Shown here: positions 9,556 to 19,870 of the stretch, in pieces
Numbering within the stretch: position 1 is the first letter of the stretch
How the letters are laid out: each line of letters starts with the position of its first letter
Source: Crenothrix polyspora
GTDB lineage: Bacteria > Pseudomonadota > Gammaproteobacteria > Methylococcales > Methylomonadaceae
Assembly: GCA_945902915.1 (NCBI GenBank)
Contig: CAMDNJ010000006.1
Coordinates: 1 to 45,975 of the forward strand
Reading direction: 5' to 3'
DNA: 45,975 nt
Notes under the pieces: generated by a model
Databases searched by the model: none
What the model saw: the letters and a program-made list of their open reading frames with translations, nothing else
What the model was told of the DNA's origin: nothing
Position numbers and translations under genes: made by a program

Positions 9556-11988
9556 ATGGAAGCGCAAATAATGAAAGAATTACACATTGCGGATAATTTG
9601 ATTCCCGTTTTACCCCTTAGAGATGTCGTGGTTTATCCGTACATGGTTATTCCTTTATTTGTTGGTAGGGAGCGTTCAATTGATGCTCTGGATGCAGCAA
9701 TGAAAGACGGTAAGCAAATTTTGTTGATTGCTCAAAAGGATGCTGAAATTGATGAGCCAGAATATACCGATCTTTATCAAGTAGGAACTTTAGCTAATAT
9801 TTTACAGTTATTGAAACTTCCCGATGGCACAGTAAAGGTTCTAGTTGAAGGTGCTGAGCGTAGTAAAATTCTTCGGTATGTGGAAACTGAGGGTTTTATT
9901 TCGGCTGAAGTTGAAAAAATTGACGATGTCTATAATCTTTCAGTGCAAGAACAAGATGTTTTGCAGCGCACGGTCATTAATTCATTTGATCAATATGTTA
10001 AATTAAATAATAAAATCCCACCTGAAGTATTAAATGCTCTTTCGGGCATTGACGATCCTAGCCGACTTGCTGACACCATGGCTGCACATATGAGTCTAAA
10101 AGTCAGTGATAAGCAGGGTGTTCTTGAAGCTGCAGATATTGAAAAGCGCTTAGAAGATTTAATGGCATTGATGGAGGGAGAAGTTGATTTATTGGAAATG
10201 GAGAAAAAAATTCGAGTCCGTGTAAAGCAGCAAATGGAGAAGAATCAGAGGGAATATTATTTAAACGAACAAATGAAGGCGATACAAAAAGAATTAGGTG
10301 ACATGGATGATGTGCCGAATGAAATTGAGGAGTTGGCAAAGAAAATTGCCAATGCAGGTATGTCTAAAGAAGCAAAGGCTAAGGCTGAGGCTGAGCTTAA
10401 TAAACTTAAATTAATGCCAGCTATGTCTGCTGAAGCGACTGTGGTGCGGAACTATATTGATTGGATGCTTAATGTACCATGGAAGAAAAAAACTAAGGTT
10501 AGGCATGATCTTAAAATTGCAGAGCAAGTGCTGGAAGCTGAGCATTTTGGTTTAGAAAAAGTTAAAGAACGTATTCTTGAGTATCTTGCTGTGCATCAAC
10601 GAGTCAAAAAGCTTAAAGGTCCTATTCTATGTTTGGTGGGACCTCCTGGTGTTGGTAAGACTTCATTAGGTGAGTCTATTGCTAGAGCAACGAATCGTAC
10701 TTATGTACGTATGGCTTTGGGTGGTGTTCGAGACGAGGCTGAAATTCGTGGTCATAGACGTACTTATATCGGTTCTATGCCGGGGAAAATATTACAGAAT
10801 TTAGCTAAGGTAAAGTCCCGTAATCCGATGTTTTTGCTTGATGAAATTGACAAGATGGCGACTGATTTTCGTGGTGATCCAGCATCTGCCTTGCTAGAGG
10901 TTTTAGATCCTGAACAGAATCATGCTTTTTCGGACCACTATTTAGAGGTAGACTTCGATTTATCCGATGTGATGTTTGTGGCTACGGCCAATACTATGAA
11001 TATTCCTCCGGCATTACTGGATAGAATGGAAGTCATCCGCCTTGCTGGTTATACAGAAGATGAAAAAATAAATATAGCGATTAAATATTTAATACCTAAA
11101 CAGATCGAGGCTAATGGTGTTGAGGCACATGAAATTGACATTTCGGAAGCTGCCGTTAGAGATATGATTCGTTATTATTCGCGTGAAGCAGGTGTGCGTA
11201 ATCTTGAACGAGATATATCAAAAATTTGTCGTAAAGTGGTTAAGCATTTATTGCTAACATCGGATAAGGCTAAGATTCTGATTGTGCCAGAGAATCTAAA
11301 TGATTACTTAGGTGTTAGGCGCTTCAATTATGGTTTAGCTGAGGAGCAAGATCAGATTGGACAAGTAACAGGGCTAGCTTGGACTGAAGTGGGTGGAGAA
11401 TTATTAACCATTGAAACTGCAGTGATCCCTGGTAAAGGCAAGCATTCGGCAACAGGCAAGTTGGGTGATGTTATGAAGGAGTCGATTGAGGCAGCAATGA
11501 CAGTTGTCAGAAGTCGCTCTGAGGTCTTAGGAATAGATAATGAGTTGTTTCAGAAGAATGACATACATGTGCATGTTCCTGAGGGAGCAACGCCAAAAGA
11601 TGGTCCCAGTGCTGGTATTGGCATGTGCACAGCGATTATATCGGCATTAACAAAGATACCTGTTCGGGCAAATGTTGCGATGACTGGTGAAATTACTTTG
11701 CGTGGCGAAGTACTTCCTATCGGCGGCTTAAAAGAAAAGTTGCTTGCAGCGCATCGTGGCGGAATAACCGTGGTTATCATTCCTGCTGAAAATGAAAAAG
11801 ACCTGATTGATATTCCTGATAACATTAAGCAAAAATTAGACATCAGGCCAGTACATTGGATAGATGAAGTGTTGGAGTTGGCTTTACAGCGTATGCCGAT
11901 GGCTGTTGCTTTACAGCTTGATGGCGAACAAGGAAAGAAAGAGCCGGATTCAATTAAAATAGTGCAACAGGGTAATATGGCTCATTAA
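9556..11988 (+). CDS. lon: ATP-dependent Lon protease
   Basis: Lon is a homohexameric cytoplasmic AAA+ serine protease that degrades misfolded and regulatory proteins. I chose the ATG at 9556 (810 residues) because AAAGG at 9543-9547 is 8 nt upstream. The open frame extends to a TTG at 9538 without a ribosome-binding site, and another ATG lies at 9571. The N-terminal substrate domain begins with [19 protein letters not shown]. The Walker A motif is GPPGVGKT at 362-369. The protease active site has S685 in PKDGPSAG and K728 in GGLKEK; the 43-residue spacing equals that of S679 and K722 in E. coli. hupB follows, the usual gammaproteobacterial order. The C-terminal tail ([13 protein letters not shown]) is variable in the family. 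Confidence 0.99.
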   Translation: MEAQIMKELHIADNLIPVLPLRDVVVYPYMVIPLFVGRERSIDALDAAMKDGKQILLIAQKDAEIDEPEYTDLYQVGTLANILQLLKLPDGTVKVLVEGAERSKILRYVETEGFISAEVEKIDDVYNLSVQEQDVLQRTVINSFDQYVKLNNKIPPEVLNALSGIDDPSRLADTMAAHMSLKVSDKQGVLEAADIEKRLEDLMALMEGEVDLLEMEKKIRVRVKQQMEKNQREYYLNEQMKAIQKELGDMDDVPNEIEELAKKIANAGMSKEAKAKAEAELNKLKLMPAMSAEATVVRNYIDWMLNVPWKKKTKVRHDLKIAEQVLEAEHFGLEKVKERILEYLAVHQRVKKLKGPILCLVGPPGVGKTSLGESIARATNRTYVRMALGGVRDEAEIRGHRRTYIGSMPGKILQNLAKVKSRNPMFLLDEIDKMATDFRGDPASALLEVLDPEQNHAFSDHYLEVDFDLSDVMFVATANTMNIPPALLDRMEVIRLAGYTEDEKINIAIKYLIPKQIEANGVEAHEIDISEAAVRDMIRYYSREAGVRNLERDISKICRKVVKHLLLTSDKAKILIVPENLNDYLGVRRFNYGLAEEQDQIGQVTGLAWTEVGGELLTIETAVIPGKGKHSATGKLGDVMKESIEAAMTVVRSRSEVLGIDNELFQKNDIHVHVPEGATPKDGPSAGIGMCTAIISALTKIPVRANVAMTGEITLRGEVLPIGGLKEKLLAAHRGGITVVIIPAENEKDLIDIPDNIKQKLDIRPVHWIDEVLELALQRMPMAVALQLDGEQGKKEPDSIKIVQQGNMAH

Positions 11989-12054
11989 AAACACCATAAA
12001 GTGATCGAAATGGTCTTGATGCCTCAAAAAACATGGTCTCAAGGCTTTTAAAGC

Positions 12055-12084
12055 TTGACACTAGGTAATGGCAGTTGATATAAC
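12055..12084 (+). promoter_or_regulatory. Sigma-70 promoter of hupB
   Basis: A perfect -35 hexamer TTGACA (12055-12060) is followed after 18 nt by the -10-like TATAAC (12079-12084). It lies in the lon-hupB gap, about 95 bp before the hupB ATG, giving HU its own promoter independent of lon. Confidence 0.6.
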
Positions 12085-12177
12085 TTAGCACTGTTCTTGT
12101 AAGGCTAATATTAGTAAACAAGAATTAACATAATGGATATTCTCAATACACTTAAATAACTTCCTCAGGGGGGAATA

Positions 12178-12450
12178 ATGAACAAATCAGAATTGATTGA
12201 TGCTATAGCTGAGTCTGCAGATTTAACAAAAGCAGATGCTGGTCGTGCTTTAGATGGTTTCCTGCTTGCGGTAACAAGCGCTTTAAGCAAAGGGGATTCT
12301 GTTGCTTTAGTAGGCTTTGGTACATATTCTGTAAAAGAGAGAGCTGAGCGTAAAGGTCGTAACCCACAAACTGGTGACGAAATCACCATTAAAGCTGCAA
12401 AAATACCGTCTTTTAAGGCTGGAAAATCTTTAAAGGATGCTGTAAACTAA
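12178..12450 (+). CDS. hupB: DNA-binding protein HU-beta
   Basis: A 90-residue histone-like protein that bends and compacts DNA as a dimer. The sequence shows the HU signature: the helical N-terminus [12 protein letters not shown], the beta-arm region [21 protein letters not shown] and the C-terminal helix [12 protein letters not shown]. The arm-tip proline of the RNPQTG motif, which intercalates into DNA, is present. AGGGGGGA precedes the ATG. Its position between lon and ppiD identifies it as the hupB-type copy. Confidence 0.98.
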   Translation: MNKSELIDAIAESADLTKADAGRALDGFLLAVTSALSKGDSVALVGFGTYSVKERAERKGRNPQTGDEITIKAAKIPSFKAGKSLKDAVN

Positions 12451-12513
12451 TTCCTCTGAATTTGAATTGAGTTGAATTTAGATAAGCATTAAAGAAAAAG
12501 TATTAATATAGAG

Positions 12514-12541
12514 TTGTGATTTTATAATAATAATGTATAAT
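12514..12541 (+). promoter_or_regulatory. Promoter of the tRNA-Val/tRNA-Asp operon
   Basis: TTGTGA (12514-12519), a 16-nt spacer and a perfect TATAAT (12536-12541) lie just upstream of the first tRNA. The predicted transcription start is only a few bases before the mature 5' end at 12555. Confidence 0.6.
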
Positions 12542-12554
12542 GCTTTTTTTAGTC

Positions 12555-12630
12555 GGGTGCTTAGCTCAGCTGGGAGAGCATCGCCCTTACAAGGCGAGGG
12601 TCGGGGGTTCGATCCCCTCAGCACCCACCA
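12555..12630 (+). tRNA. tRNA-Val (anticodon TAC)
   Basis: A 76-nt cloverleaf with acceptor stem GGGTGCT/AGCACCC, D arm GCTC/GAGC, anticodon loop CTTACAA (anticodon TAC), T loop TTCGATC, and an encoded CCA end. It reads valine codons GTA and GTG. It is separated by 6 nt from the following tRNA-Asp. Confidence 0.98.
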
Positions 12631-12636
12631 GACTTT

Positions 12637-12713
12637 GGAGTGGTAGTTCAGTTGGTTAGAATACCGGCCTGTCACGTCGGTGGTCGCGGGTTCGAGTCCC
12701 GTCCACTCCGCCA
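12637..12713 (+). tRNA. tRNA-Asp (anticodon GTC)
   Basis: A 77-nt cloverleaf with acceptor stem GGAGTGG/CCACTCC, discriminator G, anticodon stem CCGGC/GTCGG around loop CTGTCAC (anticodon GTC at 12671-12673), T loop TTCGAGT and an encoded CCA. It is co-transcribed with the tRNA-Val gene. Confidence 0.98.
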
Positions 12714-12717
12714 CATT

Positions 12718-12752
12718 AAAAAACCCTGAGCCATTGGTTCGGGGTTTTTTTT
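12718..12752 (+). terminator. Rho-independent terminator of the tRNA operon
   Basis: An inverted repeat pairs AAACCCTGAGCC with GGTTCGGGGTTT across an ATT loop, with G-T wobbles, and runs into nine T residues. It begins 5 nt after the tRNA-Asp CCA end and precedes ppiD. Confidence 0.88.
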
Positions 12753-12784
12753 TGCTCAACAATTGATTTTTTTAGGAATGATCT

Positions 12785-14656
12785 ATGCTGACACAAATTA
12801 GAGAAAAATCACAAGGTGCCCTTGCATGGGTTATTTTGACATTAATTTGCGTACCCTTTGCTTTGTGGGGCATTAATAACTACTTGGATACTGGAAAGGA
12901 GGCTCCTGTTGCATCAGTAGGCGATAAGGATTTCTATCAGCGGGATGTTAACAAAGCTTATGAGCAATATAGTCAGAATCTTCAAGGCTTTAAAATTGAT
13001 GAGCAAGTTTTAAAAACACAAGCATTGCAAAAACTAATAAAGGATGAGGTTTTATTGCAATATGTCCATGCTGAAGGGCTAGTTATAACGGATGATGAAG
13101 CGCGAGATTTTATAAAATCGCTACCTTATTTTCAGGTAGATGGTAAATTCAGCGATAAGCAATATAAAACATTACTGGATACACAGCGCATTACTTCTAA
13201 CGAGTTCGTAGGAAGGATTAAAAATGCACTAACTATGGAACAGTTTCAACATAGTATTGTCGATAGCAGTTTTGCCAGTCAATATGATGTAGAAGCTTTC
13301 TTTAAAATCCAAAATCAACAGCGTGATGTAGAGTTTTTGACTGTGCCTATAGAAGCTTCGAATGTAAAGCCGACAGATGATGAGATCTCTAGTTATTATC
13401 AGCAGCATCAGGATTTATATCAACTGCCTGAACAAGTGTCTGTTGAATATGTTGAGTTAATACTCGAGGATATTATCAAGAAAGTTGTTTTGAGTGATGA
13501 TAAATTAAAAACTTATTATGATGAACAGAAAGAACTGTTTACTAATCCTGAGCGTAGAAAAATAAGCCATATCTTATTCACCATTAATGACAAAGTAACT
13601 GAAAAAGAAGCCTTAGAAAAAGCTACAAAAGCAAAAAATGAATTACAGGCTAAGGATTTTTCTACATTAGCGGCTGAAGTGTCTGATGATAAATTGACGG
13701 CCAAAAAGGGCGGTGATTTAGGTTTGTTTAATGTTGGAGTGATGGAGAAATCTTTTGAAGATGCGGCCAGTACTCTAAAATTAGGCGAAGTATCAAATCC
13801 AGTGAGATCAGCCTTTGGATATCATTTAATTAAAGTAACTGAGCTGGTACCTGGCGGCGTTAAATCCTTTGATAGTGTTAAGGCCGATGTCATTCAAGCG
13901 TATCAAAAAGCCCAGGCTGAGAATGCTTTTTTTGAAGCTGGCGAAAAACTAACTGAAATGAGTTTTGAACATCCTGATAGTTTGCAAACAGTAGCGACGA
14001 ATTTAGGTGTCGCTGTTAAAAAATCATCTTTGTTTACTAAAGATAAAGGTGAGGGTATTGCCGCAGAAGATAAGATTCGCAGTTCAGCGTTTTCTGAAGA
14101 AGTGTTGCAAGGTAATAATAGTGCGCCAGTAGAATTAGGAGTTGGACGATTGGTTGTGGTTAGACTTTTAGAACATAAAGCAGCCACTAAGCGTGAATTG
14201 AGCGAAGTTAAACAAGATGTAGTGTCGCAGTTGACAAAACAAAAAGCGCAATTGCAAGCTGATGAAAAAGTGCAAAAAATAACTGAGAAGTTACGCTCTG
14301 GCTTTTCAATACAGTCACTAGCTGCTGAAAACAATCTATCAGTGAAGTCAGAAAAAGGTTTAGTGCGTGGAAAAAGTAAACTTCCTGAATCACTAAGCAA
14401 TGCTATTTTTAAAGCGGCTAAGCCTTTAGCAGGAAAACCGACTATATTAAATATCGTCTTGCCCACTGGTGAAAGGTTGGTTGTAAGCCTATCCAAAGTA
14501 ACAGCCGGCACAATGAGTGAAGATGATAAAAAGCAGTTAGACTTGGCGAAGAAAAATATTGCTAATGCTTTTGGTCAAACTGAATTTAATCAAACATTAA
14601 ATAGTTTGCAACGCAAAGCTGATGTAACCGTCAATGCTAAAACTCAGACTCAATAA
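12785..14656 (+). CDS. ppiD: Periplasmic folding chaperone / peptidyl-prolyl isomerase PpiD
   Basis: PpiD is a membrane-anchored periplasmic chaperone at the SecYEG exit. The 623-residue protein (normal length) starts MLTQIREKSQGALAWVIL, with one membrane helix at about 11-30. A SurA-like N-terminal chaperone domain (about 37-180) follows. A parvulin domain lies at about 253-355, with RRKISHILF, KKGGDLGLF and RSAFGYHLIKV. A degenerate second PPIase-like region and a C-terminal helical part complete it. The lon-hupB-ppiD order is standard; here two tRNA genes sit between hupB and ppiD. It ends just before a terminator shared with fabI. Confidence 0.96.
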   Translation: MLTQIREKSQGALAWVILTLICVPFALWGINNYLDTGKEAPVASVGDKDFYQRDVNKAYEQYSQNLQGFKIDEQVLKTQALQKLIKDEVLLQYVHAEGLVITDDEARDFIKSLPYFQVDGKFSDKQYKTLLDTQRITSNEFVGRIKNALTMEQFQHSIVDSSFASQYDVEAFFKIQNQQRDVEFLTVPIEASNVKPTDDEISSYYQQHQDLYQLPEQVSVEYVELILEDIIKKVVLSDDKLKTYYDEQKELFTNPERRKISHILFTINDKVTEKEALEKATKAKNELQAKDFSTLAAEVSDDKLTAKKGGDLGLFNVGVMEKSFEDAASTLKLGEVSNPVRSAFGYHLIKVTELVPGGVKSFDSVKADVIQAYQKAQAENAFFEAGEKLTEMSFEHPDSLQTVATNLGVAVKKSSLFTKDKGEGIAAEDKIRSSAFSEEVLQGNNSAPVELGVGRLVVVRLLEHKAATKRELSEVKQDVVSQLTKQKAQLQADEKVQKITEKLRSGFSIQSLAAENNLSVKSEKGLVRGKSKLPESLSNAIFKAAKPLAGKPTILNIVLPTGERLVVSLSKVTAGTMSEDDKKQLDLAKKNIANAFGQTEFNQTLNSLQRKADVTVNAKTQTQ

Positions 14657-14676
14657 GTTGTTCGGGTTTGATCAAT

Positions 14677-14707
14677 AAAAAAAGGGAGCTTATAGCTCCC
14701 TTTTTTT
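14677..14707. terminator. Bidirectional terminator between ppiD and fabI
   Basis: A perfect stem GGGAGCT/AGCTCCC (14684-14690 and 14694-14700, loop TAT) is flanked by seven A on the left and seven T on the right. It can end transcription from both convergent genes. Confidence 0.93.
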
Positions 14708-14726
14708 ATGAGTAATTTTTAGTAGC

Positions 14727-15515
14727 TTACGATGAACTAGCTGCTAAACCAGCAATGTTATAACCGCAATCGACATAAGTGATTTCACCGGTAATACCAG
14801 AAGCCAAATCAGAACACATAAATGCAGCCGCGTTACCCACTTCTTCTATGGTAATATTTCTTTTTAAGGGTGAAGTGTCAGCCGCTTTGTTGAGCATAGA
14901 CTTAAAATCATTGATGCCTGATGCTGCTAATGTTCTAATAGGTCCAGCCGAAATAGCATTAACCCGTGTACCTTCAGCACCCAAGGCTACCGCCATATAA
15001 CGAACATTGGCTTCTAAGCTCGCTTTAGCGACGCCCATGACATTGTAATTAGGGATAGCACGCTCTGCACCTAAATAAGTTAGGGTTAATAACGAGCCAT
15101 TACGCCCTTGCATCATTGCACGACCAGCTTTAGCTAAAGCGGTGAAACTATATGAGCTGACATCATGAGCAATTCTAAAGTTCTCGCGGGTAGTGACGTC
15201 AACATAATCACCATTTAAGGCATCACGAGGTGCGAAAGCGACCGAATGTACGATAACGTCTAAGCCATCCCATTGTTCACTTAATTTTGAAAAGACAGTA
15301 TCGATATGTTCATCAATACTCACATCACATTCAAGCACTATTTTAGAATTGCAAAGTTCGGCCATTTCATCGACGCGACTTTGTAGCTTTTCATTTTGAA
15401 AAGTAAAGGCTAATTCAGCGCCTTCACGGTGCATGGCTTGGGCTATGCCCCAAGCAATAGAACGATTACTCGCTAAACCTACAATTAAAACTTTTTTACC
15501 CTGCATGAAACCCAT
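14727..15515 (-). CDS. fabI: Enoyl-ACP reductase (NADH), FabI
   Basis: FabI reduces the trans-2 double bond of enoyl-ACP in the last step of each fatty-acid elongation cycle. The 262 residues form a Rossmann-fold short-chain dehydrogenase. They include the FabI-type nucleotide motif [13 protein letters not shown] and the active-site pattern Y147, Y157-x6-K164, which matches Y146, Y156 and K163 of E. coli. LAASGI and the IRTL loop near the substrate pocket are also seen. It converges on ppiD and is preceded by a 241-bp divergent promoter region shared with the ABC transporter operon. It looks monocistronic. Confidence 0.98.
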   Translation of the reverse strand: MGFMQGKKVLIVGLASNRSIAWGIAQAMHREGAELAFTFQNEKLQSRVDEMAELCNSKIVLECDVSIDEHIDTVFSKLSEQWDGLDVIVHSVAFAPRDALNGDYVDVTTRENFRIAHDVSSYSFTALAKAGRAMMQGRNGSLLTLTYLGAERAIPNYNVMGVAKASLEANVRYMAVALGAEGTRVNAISAGPIRTLAASGINDFKSMLNKAADTSPLKRNITIEEVGNAAAFMCSDLASGITGEITYVDCGYNIAGLAASSS

Positions 15516-15756
15516 AAACCATACTCCTTATTAATAATGGTTAGATGATGAAATGCGCCAAGTATCTATGATCACTGTAATGAAGTCCAGAACTTTGTCT
15601 GTGTTTTAACTGCTAGGGTATATTATAAAGCTAAGGTGTTTAGCCTGTTTTTTAAGTAACAATTGTGGGTGTGTTTAATTTCTAGGGCGTTTTTGTGCTA
15701 TCCTCGCAGTATCTAAAATAGATCATTATTAAATCTTTTAGCTATATAAAGAAATC

Positions 15757-17610
15757 ATGAAAAAACAAATAACGACTTGGGATTGGCTGCTTTTTTCTTT
15801 GCTTATTACGCTGATATTCTCGATATTTCTGGTCATGTACCAGATTGATCGGCAATGGTTGAAGCTCACGGCGATGGAGACGACGATGTCTGATCTAGCC
15901 AAGAATGTGCGCGAATTACGAAATGCACTAGGTTCTGGTGAGCTAAGGGCAAATTCTTCCTTCAGCAGCAATGCATCCCAAGAGGTTTCCTTAGCCTTCA
16001 AGCGTGCCAATGATGCGACTCATCTAGCGGACTATGCCCAGGGTGATTGGAGTGTAGAAGCTTTTGGCACAAACTTAAAAACTATTACACCTTTGGTTTC
16101 TACCGATGCTTATGCAAGCAATGTGCAAAGTTATGTTTTAGAAAGTTTGATTAACCGTAATCCTGATACCTTAAATTGGGAAGGTTTAATCGCTAAAAAC
16201 TGGACGATGAGTGACGATGGCTTAGTGATACGTTTTCAATTGCGTGAGGATGTAAATTTTTCTGATGGTATCGCCTTAACAGCTGACGATGTAGTGTTTA
16301 CTTTTAATTTCATTATGACCGAAGCCATACAAGCGCCACGTGATCGTGCTTATTTAGAGAAAATAAAAACCGTACAGGCTAATGGTCAATTTGAAGTGGT
16401 GTTTACTTTTAAAGAACCTTATTTTGAAGCCTTATCATTGGCAGGTAGTATGCCGATTTTAGCTAAGCATTTTTATGCGCCCTATTTAAAAGAGCCACTG
16501 AAATTTAATGAATCTAAGGGGATATTATTTGGAAGTGGCCCTTATAAATTGCTGGATGCTAAGAACTGGTCACCCGATAAGGGCAGTATAGAGTTAGTGC
16601 GCAATGATCATTATTGGGGTGATGTACAGCCTTCCTACAATCGTATCTTATGGAAAATCATACAGAATGATAGTGCGCGTTTAACCACCTACCGTAATGG
16701 TGATATAGATAGTTATGCGGCGCGCCCAGTGGAATATCAAACGCTAAAGAATGATAAACAAATCAGCCAAAAAAGTAATAACTTCGAATATATGCCACCG
16801 GTAGTCGGCTACAGTTATATCGGTTGGAATGAGTATCGCTCTGCTAAGCCTACGCGCTTTGCCGATAAACGAGTCAGATTAGCGATGACTTATCTGACTG
16901 ATGTTAATCGGATTATCAGTGATATCTTTTTGGGTTATGCAGAACCTGCATTGAGTCCTTTTAGCAGTGCAGGAAAACAGCACGATCATAGCTTGCAAGC
17001 TTATAGTTTCGATGTAGAAAAAGCCAAGGCACTGCTAAAAGAGTCCGGTTATGAAGATCGTAATAACGATGGTGTATTAGAAGATGCAGCAGGGCAACCA
17101 TTTGAATTCAAATTGACGTATTTAGAGTCTAATGAAGATACCAAGCGTATGGTGTTATTGCTAAAAGATTTATATGCTAGAGCAGGGGTTAAGATGATTC
17201 CGTTTCCTCAAGAATGGCCAGTCATGCTCGAAAACCTCGATAAAAAAGATTTTGATGCCATTACCTTAGGTTGGACTAGCGGCATAGAGACCGATTTATA
17301 TCAGATATTTCATTCTACCCAGGCCGCCAGCAATGGCGATAATTACGTCAGTTATAAAAATTCAGCATTGGATAAGTTGATTGATGAAGCAAGGCGCACA
17401 GTTGCTGAAAATAAACGCTTACCGTTGTGGCAGCAAGCTGAACGTATTATTTTTGAAGATCAACCTTACACCTTTTTAATGCGCCGTAAGAGTTTGTTAT
17501 TTGTTGATCAGCGTATCCATAATTTACAAATGACTAAGTTAGGCTTAAATCTTGGTTTATTGCCCTTAGAAAACTATGTGCCTAAAGCTCAACAAAAATA
17601 TACTCAATAA
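15757..17610 (+). CDS. Membrane-tethered peptide-type ABC substrate-binding protein (SBP family 5)
   Basis: The 617 residues comprise an N-terminal hydrophobic helix (about 9-29), a short predicted coiled coil (about 30-60) and a family 5 solute-binding domain from about residue 85 on. Family hallmarks include WTMSDDGLVIRFQLREDVNFSDG followed by LTADDVVFTFNFI. Family 5 proteins bind oligopeptides, dipeptides or related solutes in the periplasm. This one has no lipobox or obvious cleavage site, so the helix probably stays as an inner-membrane anchor, unlike the usual free or lipid-anchored binding proteins. It is the first gene of a four-gene importer operon, 12 nt before the first permease. 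The gene set resembles YejABEF, but the substrate cannot be read from the sequence. Confidence 0.92.
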   Translation: MKKQITTWDWLLFSLLITLIFSIFLVMYQIDRQWLKLTAMETTMSDLAKNVRELRNALGSGELRANSSFSSNASQEVSLAFKRANDATHLADYAQGDWSVEAFGTNLKTITPLVSTDAYASNVQSYVLESLINRNPDTLNWEGLIAKNWTMSDDGLVIRFQLREDVNFSDGIALTADDVVFTFNFIMTEAIQAPRDRAYLEKIKTVQANGQFEVVFTFKEPYFEALSLAGSMPILAKHFYAPYLKEPLKFNESKGILFGSGPYKLLDAKNWSPDKGSIELVRNDHYWGDVQPSYNRILWKIIQNDSARLTTYRNGDIDSYAARPVEYQTLKNDKQISQKSNNFEYMPPVVGYSYIGWNEYRSAKPTRFADKRVRLAMTYLTDVNRIISDIFLGYAEPALSPFSSAGKQHDHSLQAYSFDVEKAKALLKESGYEDRNNDGVLEDAAGQPFEFKLTYLESNEDTKRMVLLLKDLYARAGVKMIPFPQEWPVMLENLDKKDFDAITLGWTSGIETDLYQIFHSTQAASNGDNYVSYKNSALDKLIDEARRTVAENKRLPLWQQAERIIFEDQPYTFLMRRKSLLFVDQRIHNLQMTKLGLNLGLLPLENYVPKAQQKYTQ

Positions 17611-17622
17611 GCGGTCGTTATT

Positions 17623-18699
17623 ATGTTGATTTATTTATTAAGGCGCTTACTGCTAATGATCCCCACGCTGTTGGGCATTACTGTTTTAGTTTTTACGGTC
17701 ATGGCCATGTCGCCAGGTGGTATCAGCGCTCAGACTTTAGTGGGTGGCATGGATATGAAGCCACAAGAAAAACAGGCTTTACTCAACTATTACAATAAGC
17801 GTTATGGCTTGGATAAACCTGCACCGCTGCAATATTTGCATTGGTTAAATAATGTCTTACCTATAGGCTTTGTGATGGATGAACAAGGTCATCAAGGTGA
17901 CTTTTCTTTTAGCAAAGGCATGGATTTGGGTACGAGCTTTCAATATGGACGGCCTGTAGCCGATATATTGGTCGAACGTATTCCCATTACCTTATTATTG
18001 AATCTAGTCACCATTCCAGTGACTTATCTGATTGCTATTTTTGTGGGCATGAAGTCAGCAACACACAGAGGTGGACGTTTTGATGTCGGTATGAGCATGT
18101 CGATGCTGGCCTTATGGTCTATCCCTACTATGTTAGCGGGCGTGTTGTTATTAGGCTTCTTCGCTAATATTCAGCATTTTCAATGGTTCCCAACCTCAGG
18201 CATTAGTAGCAGAGAAGCTTTAGATATGCCTTTTCTACCACATTGGGGGGCATCTGGTTTTGTGAGAGGATTCTTGCTAGATCGCTTATGGCATTTAGTG
18301 CTGCCGGTCTTGTGTTTGTCTTATGGCGGTTTTGCTGCTTTAGCCAAGTTAACGCGCACCTCGATATTAGAAAACTTACATTCTGATTATGCCCGCACTG
18401 CTAGAGCCAAAGGCTTAGCAGAACATGAGGTGTTATGGCGGCATGTGTTTCGTAATAGTTTGTTACCACTGATTACTATCTCGGCGGGTTTATTACCGAG
18501 CCTGTTAGCGGGATCTTTGATTGTCGAGCATATTTTCAGTATTGATGGTATGGGACAGTTGGCGGTCGAAGCCGTCAAAGGTCGAGATCGAGAATTGGTG
18601 CTGTCGATTACCTGGGTCAGTGGTTTCCTTACCTTGATTGGTTATTTACTGGCCGATTTTTGTTATACCTTGGCCGATCCTAGGGTTAGTTATGATTAA
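17623..18699 (+). CDS. Peptide ABC transporter permease, DppB/YejB type
   Basis: This 358-residue inner-membrane protein starts with the characteristic MLIYLLRRLLLMIPTLLGIT. It has about six membrane helices. The ATPase-contact (EAA) loop is in the region ARTARAKGLAEHEVLWRHVFRNSL, followed by LLAGSLIVEHIFSIDGMG. It would pair with the next gene to form the transmembrane channel of the importer. Its 3' end overlaps the next permease start by 8 nt, indicating translational coupling. Confidence 0.95.
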   Translation: MLIYLLRRLLLMIPTLLGITVLVFTVMAMSPGGISAQTLVGGMDMKPQEKQALLNYYNKRYGLDKPAPLQYLHWLNNVLPIGFVMDEQGHQGDFSFSKGMDLGTSFQYGRPVADILVERIPITLLLNLVTIPVTYLIAIFVGMKSATHRGGRFDVGMSMSMLALWSIPTMLAGVLLLGFFANIQHFQWFPTSGISSREALDMPFLPHWGASGFVRGFLLDRLWHLVLPVLCLSYGGFAALAKLTRTSILENLHSDYARTARAKGLAEHEVLWRHVFRNSLLPLITISAGLLPSLLAGSLIVEHIFSIDGMGQLAVEAVKGRDRELVLSITWVSGFLTLIGYLLADFCYTLADPRVSYD

Positions 18700-19870
18700 A
18701 GCCGTGTTGAGTGGTGAATCTTATGCGGCTCGTGTTTGGCGTAAAACACGAAATGGCGTCGGTGTCGAAGTCGGCTTAGCGTGGATCGCTTTATTGGTAT
18801 TCGCGGCGGTCTTTGCGCCTTTCTTAGCCAACTCCATGCCCTTACTCATGAGTAAGGAAGGCATTATCTCTGCGCCAGTCTTACATTATTTATCGATAGA
18901 AGATGCCTGGGTATTAGCCAGTTTCTTTATCGCCTTGTTAGTGTATAAACTAAAACTTGGGGCAGGGCAGCGCATGGCCTTGTTTTTGTTGGGCGCTATC
19001 ATTGCCGCTGTTTTAGTCAATGTCTACGTTAATCCCCCCAAGTTGGTTATTTATGATGACTTTCGAAGTCCGGCTTATACCCAAGTCGATTGGCGAGTCA
19101 TGCCGCCCATCCCTTATGCACCTACCGATTATTTACGTGATTTAGTCAGTAAAGGTTTAGAAGCACCTTTTGAAAGCACCGATCATTTACATCTGATGGG
19201 CACTGAAGAGAATGGTGCTGATGTATTAAGCCGCATGATACATGCCTGTCGTATTGCCTTAAGCATCGGTTTGATCGCCTCAGGCATTGCCTTATTTATC
19301 GGCGTCATCGTTGGCGGCTTAATGGGTTATTTCTCTGGCCTCACCGATATGCTGGGCATGCGTTTAGTCGAGATCTTTGAAGATATCCCTACGCTGTTTT
19401 TATTACTGACCTTTGTGGCCTTCTTCGGGCGTAGCTTGTATATGATGATGGTGATTATTGGCATCACCGGTTGGTCAGGTTATGCGCGTTATGTACGTAC
19501 AGAATTTCTTAAACTGCGTAAGCAAGATTATGTGCAAGCCGCCGTTGCCAGTGGTTTACCCTTAAGTTCTATTTTGTTTCGACATATGTTGCCCAATGCT
19601 ATTGCGCCTTTATTAGTGGCGCTTAGTTTTGGTATCGCTGGGGCGATTTTGTCAGAAGCCACCTTAAGTTTTCTGGGTCTAGGCGTTGTCGATGCTCCGT
19701 CTTGGGGGCAAATGCTCGATCAAGCGGTGAAGTCTTCTAGCTTTAATTGGTGGATGGCGGTGTTTCCAGGTGGCGCAATCTTCATGACCGTGTTCGCGTA
19801 CAACTTGATAGGCGAAGCCTTTCGCGATGCGATTGATCCTAAGCTTTCAGATGATGCAGGAACAGAGTAA
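18692..19870 (+). CDS. Peptide ABC transporter permease, DppC/YejE type, with extra N-terminal segment
   Basis: I chose the ATG at 18692 (392 residues, MIKAVLSGESYAARVW) rather than an earlier in-frame codon at 18638 inside the upstream gene. The protein is longer than typical DppC permeases (about 300). An additional hydrophobic region (about residues 60-110) and a roughly 60-residue soluble stretch precede the standard core. The core begins near HLMGTEENGADVLSRMIHACRIALSIG and contains the EAA-type loop EFLKLRKQDYVQAAVASGLPLSSILFRHMLPN. The stop overlaps the ATG of the ATPase gene (TAATG). Confidence 0.93.
   Translation: MIKAVLSGESYAARVWRKTRNGVGVEVGLAWIALLVFAAVFAPFLANSMPLLMSKEGIISAPVLHYLSIEDAWVLASFFIALLVYKLKLGAGQRMALFLLGAIIAAVLVNVYVNPPKLVIYDDFRSPAYTQVDWRVMPPIPYAPTDYLRDLVSKGLEAPFESTDHLHLMGTEENGADVLSRMIHACRIALSIGLIASGIALFIGVIVGGLMGYFSGLTDMLGMRLVEIFEDIPTLFLLLTFVAFFGRSLYMMMVIIGITGWSGYARYVRTEFLKLRKQDYVQAAVASGLPLSSILFRHMLPNAIAPLLVALSFGIAGAILSEATLSFLGLGVVDAPSWGQMLDQAVKSSSFNWWMAVFPGGAIFMTVFAYNLIGEAFRDAIDPKLSDDAGTE

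Noticed and set aside
13903-14511. 202-codon open frame antisense to ppiD
   Set aside because: It is fully inside ppiD on the other strand, in a frame mirrored from a strong coding sequence, with no domain similarity.
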